Positions 1-6,355 of a stretch of 10,197 nucleotides of DNA are shown here, in pieces; within the stretch, counting starts at the first letter, position 1, and each line of letters opens with the position of its first letter. Below the pieces are notes generated by a model. The model worked only from the letters and a program-made list of their open reading frames with translations, was not told the origin of the DNA and ran no database searches. Made by a program: the position numbers and the translations under genes. Origin of the DNA: Candidatus Kaiserbacteria bacterium (GTDB lineage Bacteria > Patescibacteriota > Minisyncoccia > Phycocordibacterales > Phycocordibacteraceae); assembly GCA_003229135.1 (NCBI GenBank), contig QIHV01000028.1, positions 1 through 10,197 on the forward strand, read 5' to 3'.

Positions 1-2
1 CT

Positions 3-53
3 GGGCACGTTTTGGCAGTTGCCGAGCTTATGGGTAGATACTCCAGAGCATAG
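3..53 (+). CDS. possible C-terminal end of an upstream gene (partial)
   Basis: One frame is open from the left edge to a TAG at 51-53 and encodes 16 residues ending in AELMGRYSRA. It looks like an amphipathic C-terminal helix, but it is too short to assign to a family. It does not resemble the usual end of S7, which often precedes fusA. Another frame on this strand is open to a TAG at 79-81, so the choice of frame is weak. The ATG at 30-32 in this frame would also give a seven-codon leader peptide (MGRYSRA) ahead of fusA. Sequence to the left of the window would decide. Confidence 0.22.
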   Translation, partial: GHVLAVAELMGRYSRA

Positions 54-61
54 CGCCGGTA

Positions 62-89
62 TTGCATTTTATGTAGTTTAGATTATGCT
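62..89 (+). promoter_or_regulatory. weak candidate promoter for fusA
   Basis: TTGCAT (62-67) and TATGCT (84-89) are separated by 16 bp, giving partial matches to the sigma70 -35 and -10 boxes. A transcript from here would have a leader of about 35 nt containing a small GC-rich element (98-109) followed by a T-rich stretch up to the fusA ATG. The -35 match is poor, and fusA may instead be read from an upstream promoter outside the window. Confidence 0.25.
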
Positions 90-131
90 TCAACTAACGC
101 CTCGGCGGCTTTTATTTTTTAATATTTATAT

Positions 132-2279
132 ATGAATCGAGATTATCCACTTGGAAGGGTGCGTAACTTTGGCATCATCGCCCATATCGATGCCGGTAAA
201 ACAACAATATCTGAACGAATTCTATTTTATACTGGCTCACGGTATAAAATTGGTGAAGTACACGAAGGAGAAAGTACTACTGACTGGATGGAGCAGGAGC
301 GTGAGCGCGGCATTACCATTACAGCCGCCGCTATCACTTGTTTTTGGAGTAAGACTACGGAAAAGGACAAAGATGATACTTCTAAAAAATATCGTTTCAA
401 CATTATCGATACCCCAGGGCATATCGATTTTACCGCTGAAGTACAGCGCTCTATGCGCGTACTTGATGGCGCCGTCGTCATTTTTGATGGTGTTGCCGGC
501 GTAGAGCCGCAATCAGAGACCAATTGGCGTTATGCTGACGATGCTAACGTGCCGCGACTTTGCTTTATCAATAAGCTGGACCGAACTGGCGCCTCGTTTG
601 AACACTCGTATCAGAGTATTCTTGACCGACTTTCAAAGAAGGCAATACGTGTACAAATTCCTATCGGTGAGGAAGGTGAGTATGAGGGTGTTGTTGACCT
701 TTTGGAAATGCGAGCGTTCCGTTTCGAAGGAAATATGGGTGAAGATGTCGTTTCGGTTGATGTTCCTGAAAATCTAAAAGAAGATGCAAAAAAATATCGG
801 TCGGAACTTGTGGAGCGTATTGTTGAATACGACGAAGACTTAATGAGTAAATATCTTGAAGGCAATGAGCCGACAGTTGAAGAGCTCAAAAAAACACTTC
901 GCAAAGCAGTCATTGCCAATGAAATTTTTCCAGTTTTTGCCGGTAGTGCACTAAAAAATAAAGGCGTACAACTTGTACTTGATGCAGTTGTTGATTATCT
1001 ACCTTCACCGGAGGATCTTCCACCAATTAAAGGTATAGACCCTAAGACTGGTGAAGAGGTTGAACGTAAGCCGTCTGATGATGAACCGTTTACGGCACTC
1101 GCTTTCAAAATTCAAACTGACCCATTTGTCGGAACACTTACGTTCTTTCGTGTGTACGCCGGAACACTTGAGGCCGGTTCATATACTTACAATGCCACAA
1201 CTCGTACCAAAGAGCGTGTGGGGCGCATAGTACGTTTGCAGGCAGATAAACGCGAAGAGGTAAAAAAAGTCTTTACAGGTGAAATTATTGCAGTGGTAGG
1301 GCTTAAAGATACAAAAACATCACACACTCTCTGTGATGAAGCGCATCCTATTATTCTTGAAGAGATTACATTTCCAGAACCAGTTGTGTCACTTCGCATT
1401 GAGCCAAAAACTAAAGCTGACCAAGAGAAACTCGGTATGGCACTGCACAAACTTGCCGATGAAGACCCAACGTTCCATGTGTCCACCGACAACGAAACTA
1501 TGGAAACCATCATTGCTGGTATGGGTGAACTTCACCTAGACATTCTGGTTGATCGTATGAGACGCGAGTTTAACGTGGAAGCAAATGTTGGTAAACCACA
1601 AGTAGCATATCGAGAAACCATCACAAGTACGTCGGAAGTAGAAAATAAATATATTAAACAAACGGGTGGGCGCGGTCAGTATGGTCACGTGAAAATACGT
1701 ATCAAACCACTAGAGTTTCTTGAGGAGGGAGCAAAGATTCCCAACAATACAAAACGTGAAGACCATTTCGAATTTGTGAACAATATTAAGGGTGGTGTAA
1801 TTCAACAGGAGTACATCCCGGCAGTTGAAAAGGGTATTCGTGAAGCGATGGACCGTGGTGTGGTTGCCGGTTACCCGCTCGTAGATATTTCTGTTGATTT
1901 ATTTGATGGCTCGTATCACGAAGTAGACTCATCAGAAATTGCTTTCAAAATTGCCGCATCACAAGCGTTTCAAGAAGCGGTACGTAAAGCGAAACCGGTA
2001 CTTTTGGAACCGATTATGAAAGTTGAGGTTATCGTTCCAGAAGAGTTTATGGGAGATATTACAGGTAACCTTTCCGGTAAGCGTGGTTCGATTGAAGGTA
2101 TGGAAGATCGTGGTATGAACAAAGTAATTAATGCCAAGGTTCCACTTTCTGAGATGTTTGGTTATACAACAATCCTTCGCTCTATGACAGAGGGTCGTGG
2201 CTCTATGACTATGGAGTTCGATCATTATAGTGCCGTACCTGTAAATGTTGCAGAGGACATAATCTCAGGACGCAAGTAA
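132..2279 (+). CDS. fusA: elongation factor G
   Basis: Translational GTPase that catalyses translocation of mRNA and tRNA on the ribosome and, with RRF, ribosome recycling in the cytoplasm. All G motifs are visible: P-loop AHIDAGKTT (17-25), switch I ending RGITIT (58-63), DTPGH (92-96) and NKLD (146-149). These are followed by domain II, the G-domain-like domain IV with the GGRGQYGHV motif, and a normal C-terminal domain V ending in [15 protein letters not shown]. At 715 residues it has the usual full length. A small charged insert (about residues 72-88, K/D/T-rich) lies between switch I and the DTPGH motif and looks about five residues longer than in E. coli. The start is constrained by an in-frame TAA at 120-122. 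There is no Shine-Dalgarno sequence; the ATG follows a purely A/T stretch. S12 and S7, its usual str-operon partners, are not seen immediately upstream. Confidence 0.98.
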   Translation: MNRDYPLGRVRNFGIIAHIDAGKTTISERILFYTGSRYKIGEVHEGESTTDWMEQERERGITITAAAITCFWSKTTEKDKDDTSKKYRFNIIDTPGHIDFTAEVQRSMRVLDGAVVIFDGVAGVEPQSETNWRYADDANVPRLCFINKLDRTGASFEHSYQSILDRLSKKAIRVQIPIGEEGEYEGVVDLLEMRAFRFEGNMGEDVVSVDVPENLKEDAKKYRSELVERIVEYDEDLMSKYLEGNEPTVEELKKTLRKAVIANEIFPVFAGSALKNKGVQLVLDAVVDYLPSPEDLPPIKGIDPKTGEEVERKPSDDEPFTALAFKIQTDPFVGTLTFFRVYAGTLEAGSYTYNATTRTKERVGRIVRLQADKREEVKKVFTGEIIAVVGLKDTKTSHTLCDEAHPIILEEITFPEPVVSLRIEPKTKADQEKLGMALHKLADEDPTFHVSTDNETMETIIAGMGELHLDILVDRMRREFNVEANVGKPQVAYRETITSTSEVENKYIKQTGGRGQYGHVKIRIKPLEFLEEGAKIPNNTKREDHFEFVNNIKGGVIQQEYIPAVEKGIREAMDRGVVAGYPLVDISVDLFDGSYHEVDSSEIAFKIAASQAFQEAVRKAKPVLLEPIMKVEVIVPEEFMGDITGNLSGKRGSIEGMEDRGMNKVINAKVPLSEMFGYTTILRSMTEGRGSMTMEFDHYSAVPVNVAEDIISGRK

Positions 2280-2293
2280 ATTTAGCGTGTGAG

Positions 2294-2330
2294 AATGGCT
2301 GCCGGCTAACGCCGGCGGCCATTTCTATAT
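2294..2330 (+). terminator. hairpin after fusA, probable terminator
   Basis: A 13-bp stem (2294-2306 with 2311-2323, one G-U pair) closes on a TAAC tetraloop and is followed by TCTATATAT. It starts 15 nt after the fusA stop. The stem is GC-rich at the top, but the downstream tract is only partly T-rich, so termination may be incomplete. It separates fusA from the AT-rich gene that follows. Confidence 0.7.
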
Positions 2331-2351
2331 ATAATAATATTGTAGTAACGG

Positions 2352-2361
2352 ACCATATGGT
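2352..2361. repeat. 10-bp perfect palindrome ACCATATGGT
   Basis: A perfect palindrome lies in the 176-bp AT-rich gap between the fusA hairpin and the next gene. It is extended by TAAC on the left and GTTA on the right, with two extra G on the left side. It could be an operator half-site pair or chance. I see no gene, tRNA or second terminator in the rest of this gap. Confidence 0.3.
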
Positions 2362-2492
2362 GTTATTCCAGTTGCTAAAGATAATCTCGATAGTATTATT
2401 AAGTAATGAGTTAGGTAAAAAGTACAAAGAGACTAAATAAGCAAATTCATTTACAATATAGATTGCCGCACACAAAATAAAAGTTGAAAAGT

Positions 2493-2498
2493 TACAAT
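2493..2498 (+). promoter_or_regulatory. candidate -10 box (TACAAT) just before the hydrolase gene
   Basis: TACAAT matches the -10 consensus at five of six positions and sits only 8 nt before the ATG at 2507. If used, it would give a transcript starting at or within a base or two of the start codon, that is, a leaderless mRNA. No convincing -35 box lies 16-18 bp upstream, so this is tentative in such AT-rich DNA. Confidence 0.25.
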
Positions 2499-2506
2499 AA
2501 CAATAT

Positions 2507-3721
2507 ATGGAAAAACTACAAATAAAAAAATTGAAAGAAGATTCATACAAACTTTTGCTTGCAAATAGAAGAGAAAAAGATGGTTTTCAATATACTCTGC
2601 CATCTCCCACTTCTTATCCCTACCAATGGTTTTGGGATTCTTGTTTTCACGCAATAGTTCTATCTCACTTTTCCTGTGAAGATGCAAAAAATGAATTAAG
2701 GTCATTAGTGTCTAAACAATTTGGTAACGGACTTATACCGCATATGATTTATTGGAGAACGGTTAAAGGGGTTATTGATGAGATACCGTGGGGTAAAGAC
2801 GGTACGAGTAGCATAACTCAACCACCAATGCTTGCTTATGCTGTGTGGCAGATTTTTGAAAAAGATAAAGATATTGCATTTGTAAAAGAGATATATTCCA
2901 ATTTGTATCATTTTTATAGATACCTGTTGAATGAGCGAGACCCGCACAAACACAATATTGTTGGAATAATTAATCCGGATGAGTCGGGTGAGGATAATTC
3001 CCCAAGATTTGATGGCCCAATGGGTCTTCCACCGCAGCACACACTTAAAGAAAATTTTGCAAAGAGAGTTGAACTCATAAAGAAAAACAAAACATGTGAT
3101 TTTGATGCTCCGTTTTGTATGAAAGAATTCTTTTGGGTAAAAGATGTTCCCTTTAACTCAATACTTGTAAAAAATCTAAAGATTTTATCACAAATAGCCG
3201 ACAAATTAGATCTTAAAGAAGATGCATTATATTTTCTTGAGAAAAGCATAAAAATAACTGAAGTAATGAGAGATAAAATGCTTGAGGACGATATATTCTG
3301 GTCCGTCTATAAAGAAGACCACAAAAAAATACGAGTAAAAACTTGGGCTATTTTTTCTCCTATGTTTGCTGAAGTTTGTACAAAGGATGAGGCAAATATA
3401 CTGGTGAAAAACTATTTGGAAAATCCAGATGAATTTGGTGGAAAACTCACCACACCGACCGTTGCGAGAAGTGACCCATCATACGACCCGAAGGGTTTTT
3501 GGAGAGGTCCAATCTGGATTGCAACTAATTGGTTCATTTATAAAGGACTTTTAAATTATGGCTTTTTAGATGAGGCAAAAAAGATAAAAGAAAGCAGTAT
3601 AGAGCTTATAGAAAAATCAGGATTTAGAGAACAGTTTAATTCTGACACGGGAGAAGGTATGGGTGCTGAGAATTTCACGTGGGGAACCCTTATTGTAGAT
3701 ATGTTTGAAAATGTTGAATAA
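2507..3721 (+). CDS. MGH1/GH63-like glycoside hydrolase, (alpha/alpha)6 barrel
   Basis: A 404-residue soluble protein without a signal peptide or membrane segment. It carries hallmarks of the clan of trehalase/GH63/mannosylglycerate-hydrolase-like enzymes: an N-terminal YQWFWDSCFHA segment (39-49), TQPPMLAYAVW, an ESGEDNSPRFD motif (159-169), YDPKGFWRGPIW (around 326-337) and GMGAENFTWGT near the C-terminus. By family analogy Asp163 would be the general acid and Glu388 the base. Substrate cannot be read from sequence; alpha-linked gluco- or manno-configured glycosides or glycerate conjugates are plausible. The gene sits alone between fusA and tuf, has no SD sequence, is strikingly AT-rich and uses mainly AGA for arginine, whereas tuf uses almost only CGN. 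This suggests acquisition or at least a low-expression gene in a highly expressed neighbourhood. The family is fairly certain, the activity is not. Confidence 0.85.
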   Translation: MEKLQIKKLKEDSYKLLLANRREKDGFQYTLPSPTSYPYQWFWDSCFHAIVLSHFSCEDAKNELRSLVSKQFGNGLIPHMIYWRTVKGVIDEIPWGKDGTSSITQPPMLAYAVWQIFEKDKDIAFVKEIYSNLYHFYRYLLNERDPHKHNIVGIINPDESGEDNSPRFDGPMGLPPQHTLKENFAKRVELIKKNKTCDFDAPFCMKEFFWVKDVPFNSILVKNLKILSQIADKLDLKEDALYFLEKSIKITEVMRDKMLEDDIFWSVYKEDHKKIRVKTWAIFSPMFAEVCTKDEANILVKNYLENPDEFGGKLTTPTVARSDPSYDPKGFWRGPIWIATNWFIYKGLLNYGFLDEAKKIKESSIELIEKSGFREQFNSDTGEGMGAENFTWGTLIVDMFENVE

Positions 3722-3756
3722 GTGGAATAATCCAGATTATGTATAGGTATAAGTTC

Positions 3757-3785
3757 TTGACCTTTAAACGTTGGTCGGGTATCCT
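3757..3785 (+). promoter_or_regulatory. sigma70-type promoter for tuf
   Basis: TTGACC (3757-3762, five of six) and TATCCT (3780-3785, four of six) are separated by the ideal 17 bp. Transcription would start near 3792, giving a leader of about 120 nt before tuf. The promoter lies between the end of the hydrolase gene and tuf, so tuf need not depend on read-through from fusA. Confidence 0.6.
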
Positions 3786-3791
3786 TTGGAA

Positions 3792-3911
3792 TAACGCAAT
3801 CGTATGTTCGCGACGCTTTGGAGGTGTCGCGCATATGCATGACGGGTTTCCGTCGGTATCAGCGACGCGTTATCTATTTATTCGGTCTTTATTATTTTAA
3901 CGTACAAGATT
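3792..3911 (+). promoter_or_regulatory. structured 5' leader of tuf with competing hairpins
   Basis: Three GCGAC/GTCGC elements can pair in alternative ways. CGCGAC (3809-3814) pairs with GTCGCG (3826-3831). The same GTCGC (3826-3830) can instead pair with GCGAC (3862-3866), enclosing a hairpin GACGG-GTTT-CCGTC (3841-3854). The two long arrangements exclude each other. A 12-codon frame MFATLWRCRAYA (3804-3842) begins in a CGTATG context, covers the first hairpin and stops at the foot of the inner one. After the last stem the RNA is T-rich up to the tuf ATG, without an SD sequence. This resembles an attenuator or a translational control element, but no clear terminator T-run is present and function is inferred. 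Confidence 0.45.
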
Positions 3912-5111
3912 ATGGCAGCAGAATTTGATCGCAGCAAGCCGCATATGAACGTAGGTACCATTGGTCACGTCGACCATGGCAAAACTACGCTAACTGCGGC
4001 TATTCTTAATGTTCTTAACCTCAATGAATCAGAAGGATATACGGCTCGTTCTGAGAAAATAGAGAATATCGATAACGCTCCGGAAGAAAAGGCGCGCGGT
4101 ATTACAATTGCACTTCACCACTCAGAGTACGAGACGCCAAAGCGTCACTACGCACACGTTGACGCTCCAGGGCACGCAGACTACATCAAGAATATGATTA
4201 CAGGTGCTGCACAAATGGATGGTGCCATACTCGTTGTTGCTGCAACTGATGGTGCTATGCCTCAAACCCGCGAGCATATTCTTCTTGCGAAGCAGGTTGG
4301 TGTGCCTCGAATCGTGGTATTCCTCAACAAGACCGATATGGTTGATGATACTGATATGATTGACCTCGTTGAAGAGGAAATTAAAGAGCTCCTAGTTAAG
4401 CAGGGTTTTGGTGAAGACACACCGTTTATTCGCGGCTCCGCCTTGAAAGCACTTGAAGCAACCAAGGCAGACGATGAATGGGCTTTGAAAGTCAAAAAAC
4501 TCGTCGACACTATGGATGAGTACTTCCCACAGCCGGAGCGTGAACTCACCAAACCGTTCCTAATGCCAATTGAAGATATCTTTTCTATTGAGGGGCGCGG
4601 CACAGTTGTAACTGGACGCATTGAGCGTGGTATCGTTAAAATTGGTGAGGAAGTTGAGATTATCGGTATTAAAGATACCGCAAAGACAACCATTACCGGC
4701 ATTGAAATGTTTAATAAACAGCTCAAAGAAGGTCAGGCGGGTGACAATGCTGGTGTACTTCTCCGAGGTACTAAAAAAGAGGATGTACATCGTGGTCAGG
4801 TACTTGCCAAGCCTGGTACCGTAACACCGCACACAGAGTTTGAATCCGAAGTTTACATTCTCGGTAAAGACGAAGGTGGTCGTCACACTCCATTCTTCTC
4901 GGGCTACAAACCACAGTTCTACATTCGTACCACAGATGTTACGGGTGAAGTAACACTCCCTGATGGTAAAGAAATGGTTATGCCGGGTGATACGGTTACC
5001 TTTAAAGTAAAGCTCGTAGCACCTATTGCTCTTGAAGAGCAGCAGCGCTTCGCAATTCGCGAAGGTGGCAGAACTGTTGGTGCCGGAGTTGTTACTAAAA
5101 TTAACGTATAA
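3912..5111 (+). CDS. tuf: elongation factor Tu
   Basis: GTPase that delivers aminoacyl-tRNA to the ribosomal A site. At 399 residues it is full length, with the G domain followed by two beta-barrel domains. Visible motifs: GHVDHGKT (18-25), RGITI (62-66, keeping the Mg-coordinating Thr65), DAPGHADY (84-91), NKTD (139-142) and SAL (176-178). It ends in the canonical [14 protein letters not shown]. Oddities are the segment after RGITI, which reads ALHHSEY instead of the usual NT-S/A-HVEY, and Ala85 where many bacteria have Cys. I believe both are lineage traits seen in Patescibacteria. Codon use is biased to CGT/CGC for arginine, as expected for a highly expressed gene. It is the first gene of a tuf-rpsJ unit with its own promoter and leader. 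No SD sequence precedes the ATG. Confidence 0.98.
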   Translation: MAAEFDRSKPHMNVGTIGHVDHGKTTLTAAILNVLNLNESEGYTARSEKIENIDNAPEEKARGITIALHHSEYETPKRHYAHVDAPGHADYIKNMITGAAQMDGAILVVAATDGAMPQTREHILLAKQVGVPRIVVFLNKTDMVDDTDMIDLVEEEIKELLVKQGFGEDTPFIRGSALKALEATKADDEWALKVKKLVDTMDEYFPQPERELTKPFLMPIEDIFSIEGRGTVVTGRIERGIVKIGEEVEIIGIKDTAKTTITGIEMFNKQLKEGQAGDNAGVLLRGTKKEDVHRGQVLAKPGTVTPHTEFESEVYILGKDEGGRHTPFFSGYKPQFYIRTTDVTGEVTLPDGKEMVMPGDTVTFKVKLVAPIALEEQQRFAIREGGRTVGAGVVTKINV

Positions 5112-5135
5112 GCATTGATAACTTAATAAGTTGAT

Positions 5136-5501
5136 ATGGCAACGACTGCAAAAAGTAAAACAACAGGAGGCACGAATACTCCAGCGGTCGCGCAGGAATC
5201 AAAGCTACGTATTCGAGTACGCGCATACGAGCACAAAATACTTGACCTCTCGGTAAAGCAGATTATGGACACAGCTCAGCGTTTTGACGCGCATGTTGTT
5301 GGTCCTGTTCCACTTCCTACTGAGATTAAGCGTTGGACGGTAAACCGCTCAACATTTGTGTATAAAAATGCTCGTGAACAATTTGAAATGCGTATTCATA
5401 AACGCCTCATTGACATCCTCTCTCCTTCACCCAAAGTTGTTGAGGCACTCACAAATCTTGACCTCCCCGCGGGAGTCACTATTGATGTGAAAATGATTTA
5501 G
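5136..5501 (+). CDS. rpsJ: 30S ribosomal protein S10 (uS10)
   Basis: Component of the 30S head and, with NusB, part of transcription antitermination complexes. The conserved domain begins near residue 23 (KLRIRVRAYEHKILD) and runs through GPVPLPTEIKRWTVNRSTF to a normal LPAGVTIDVKM end. The protein has 121 residues against about 103 in E. coli. The excess is an N-terminal extension of about 20 residues rich in Thr, Lys, Ala and Gly that looks disordered. It lies 24 bp after tuf and is probably co-transcribed with it, while the normal next gene rplC is separated by terminators. No SD sequence precedes the ATG; an AGGAGG at 5165-5170 is inside the coding region and has no start codon after it. 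Confidence 0.97.
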   Translation: MATTAKSKTTGGTNTPAVAQESKLRIRVRAYEHKILDLSVKQIMDTAQRFDAHVVGPVPLPTEIKRWTVNRSTFVYKNAREQFEMRIHKRLIDILSPSPKVVEALTNLDLPAGVTIDVKMI

Positions 5502-5515
5502 TTTTTGGGTATCAG

Positions 5516-5558
5516 TAACAAAACACACACCACTCAATGGATGGTGTGTGTTTTGTTA
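5516..5558 (+). terminator. 17-bp perfect hairpin after rpsJ
   Basis: The arms 5516-5532 and 5542-5558 are exact reverse complements around a 9-nt loop, starting 15 nt after the rpsJ stop. The left arm is A/C-rich and the right arm G/T-rich with a TTTT run inside the stem. No T-run follows, so it may act as an RNA 3'-end stabiliser or as the first of two tandem terminators. Confidence 0.65.
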
Positions 5559-5563
5559 TGGGT

Positions 5564-5609
5564 AAACATAATGATAACATCCTGTATTATCGTTATGTTT
5601 GCTTTTTTT
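5564..5609 (+). terminator. intrinsic terminator of the tuf-rpsJ unit
   Basis: A 14-bp stem (5564-5577 with 5587-5600, one G-U pair, 9-nt loop) is followed by GC and seven T (5603-5609). It is a good factor-independent terminator, although the stem is AT-rich. It directly follows the 17-bp hairpin, so the tuf-rpsJ transcript meets two hairpins in a row before rplC. Confidence 0.8.
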
Positions 5610-5627
5610 CTTTGGTTCGTGTAAAGT
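5599..5627 (+). promoter_or_regulatory. candidate promoter for rplC
   Basis: TTGCTT (5599-5604) and TAAAGT (5622-5627) are separated by 17 bp, with three and four matches to consensus. The -35 box would overlap the T-run of the preceding terminator. Transcription would start near 5634, just before the structured rplC leader. A promoter is required here if the terminators work, but this particular pair of boxes is only the best I could find. Confidence 0.3.
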
Positions 5628-5644
5628 GCCTAAACGCTAAGTAC

Positions 5645-5720
5645 TTACTCGGCTATGTTTGTAGCTCTTGAGTAAAGACCAATGGTAACTCGCACGGTGC
5701 GATTTGTTACCGTGCGTTTT
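5645..5720 (+). promoter_or_regulatory. attenuator-like leader of the rplC-rplD-rplW-rplB unit
   Basis: A first stem pairs TTACTC-GGCTA (5645-5655) with TAGCT-CTT-GAGTAA (5662-5675), with a 3-nt bulge and a hexaloop. Then CGCACGGT (5691-5698) pairs perfectly with ACCGTGCG (5709-5716) and is followed by TTTT, a terminator-like hairpin ending 10 nt before the rplC ATG. The competing arrangement pairs GGTAAC (5684-5689) with GTTACC (5706-5711) around a small CGCA/TGCG stem (5691-5694 with 5698-5701), and this uses bases of both terminator arms. Only one of the two can form. In E. coli, L4 binds the S10 leader and causes attenuation; here rplD is the second gene downstream. The regulatory role is inferred; the T-run is short. 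Confidence 0.5.
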
Positions 5721-5730
5721 ACTTTCCACT

Positions 5731-6348
5731 ATGAAATTTATTCTTGGACGCAAAAAGCGTATGACACAGATTTTTACCGACGAGGGCCGGTCATTTGCTG
5801 GTACCGTACTTGTGGCAGGCCCAATAACAGTTACGCAAGTAAAAACTCAGGAAACTGACGGTTATAGTGCGGTACAAGTCGGTTTTGACGTACAAAAACC
5901 ACAGCGCTTGTCCAAGCCAGTTTTGGGACATCTGAAAGGTAAGGCATTCAAGGTACTTAAAGAGTTTCGTGTTGACGGAACAGATGACTACACTGTTGGT
6001 AGTGAAATTGCTGTCGACTCATTTGAAATTGGTGACAAAGTGCAAGTGTCCGGCACGATGAAAGGGCGCGGGTTTGCTGGTGTTGTGAAGCGTCACGGTT
6101 TCCATGGTGGGCCTCGCTCACATGGACAGAAGCATTCGGAACGTGAGCCGGGCTCCATCGGTGGTTCTGGTGGTCGTGCAGGAGGACGTGTAGCAAAAGG
6201 GATGCGTATGGGTGGACGTATGGGCAATACTCGCGTAACAGTTACCGGTCTGCGGGTTCTCGCGGTTGACCCTAAGGCGGGAGAAATAATCATTTCTGGT
6301 GCGGTTCCTGGAGCGCCGGGCTCACTGGTAGAAGTAATCGCCGCATAA
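5731..6348 (+). CDS. rplC: 50S ribosomal protein L3 (uL3)
   Basis: Early-assembly 50S protein whose central loop reaches toward the peptidyl transferase centre. The start MKFILGRKKRMTQIF is the canonical L3 N-terminus. The upstream in-frame TTG at 5704 is rejected because it lies inside the leader hairpin and would add nine atypical residues. At 205 residues it has the normal length, with GRGFAGVVKRHGFHGGPRSHG and PGSIGG in the middle. The following segment is very Gly/Arg/Met-rich (GGSGGRAGGRVAKG, then MRMGGRMGN), without the Gln region that PrmB methylates in E. coli. It is the first gene of a four-gene unit, and rplD follows after 7 bp. There is no SD sequence; the ATG is preceded by a pyrimidine-rich stretch. 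Confidence 0.97.
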   Translation: MKFILGRKKRMTQIFTDEGRSFAGTVLVAGPITVTQVKTQETDGYSAVQVGFDVQKPQRLSKPVLGHLKGKAFKVLKEFRVDGTDDYTVGSEIAVDSFEIGDKVQVSGTMKGRGFAGVVKRHGFHGGPRSHGQKHSEREPGSIGGSGGRAGGRVAKGMRMGGRMGNTRVTVTGLRVLAVDPKAGEIIISGAVPGAPGSLVEVIAA

Positions 6349-6355
6349 TTTTCGT

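Noticed and set aside
2280..2506. A tRNA or small RNA gene in the gap after fusA
   Set aside because: No T-arm GTTCRA motif or cloverleaf arms were found; only the fusA hairpin and a 10-bp palindrome stand out.
2209..2550. 113-codon minus-strand frame over the end of fusA and the gap to the hydrolase
   Set aside because: It runs through the fusA terminator stem and overlaps two real genes; no SD or promoter, and the composition reflects A/T-rich DNA.
3556..3840. 94-codon minus-strand frame over the hydrolase end and tuf promoter region
   Set aside because: It overlaps the conserved catalytic end of the hydrolase and the tuf promoter; no initiation signal.
4262..4726. 154-codon open frame on the minus strand inside tuf
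   Set aside because: It lies wholly within the strongly conserved EF-Tu gene, has Ser/Arg/Ile-rich shadow composition and no start signals.
5165..5170. AGGAGG early in rpsJ as a Shine-Dalgarno sequence for an internal start
   Set aside because: No ATG, GTG or TTG follows at a usable distance; it encodes the Gly/Thr tail of S10.
5704..5730. Upstream in-frame TTG start for rplC adding nine residues
   Set aside because: It lies inside the leader hairpin, and the ATG at 5731 gives the canonical L3 N-terminus MKFILGRKKRMTQIF.
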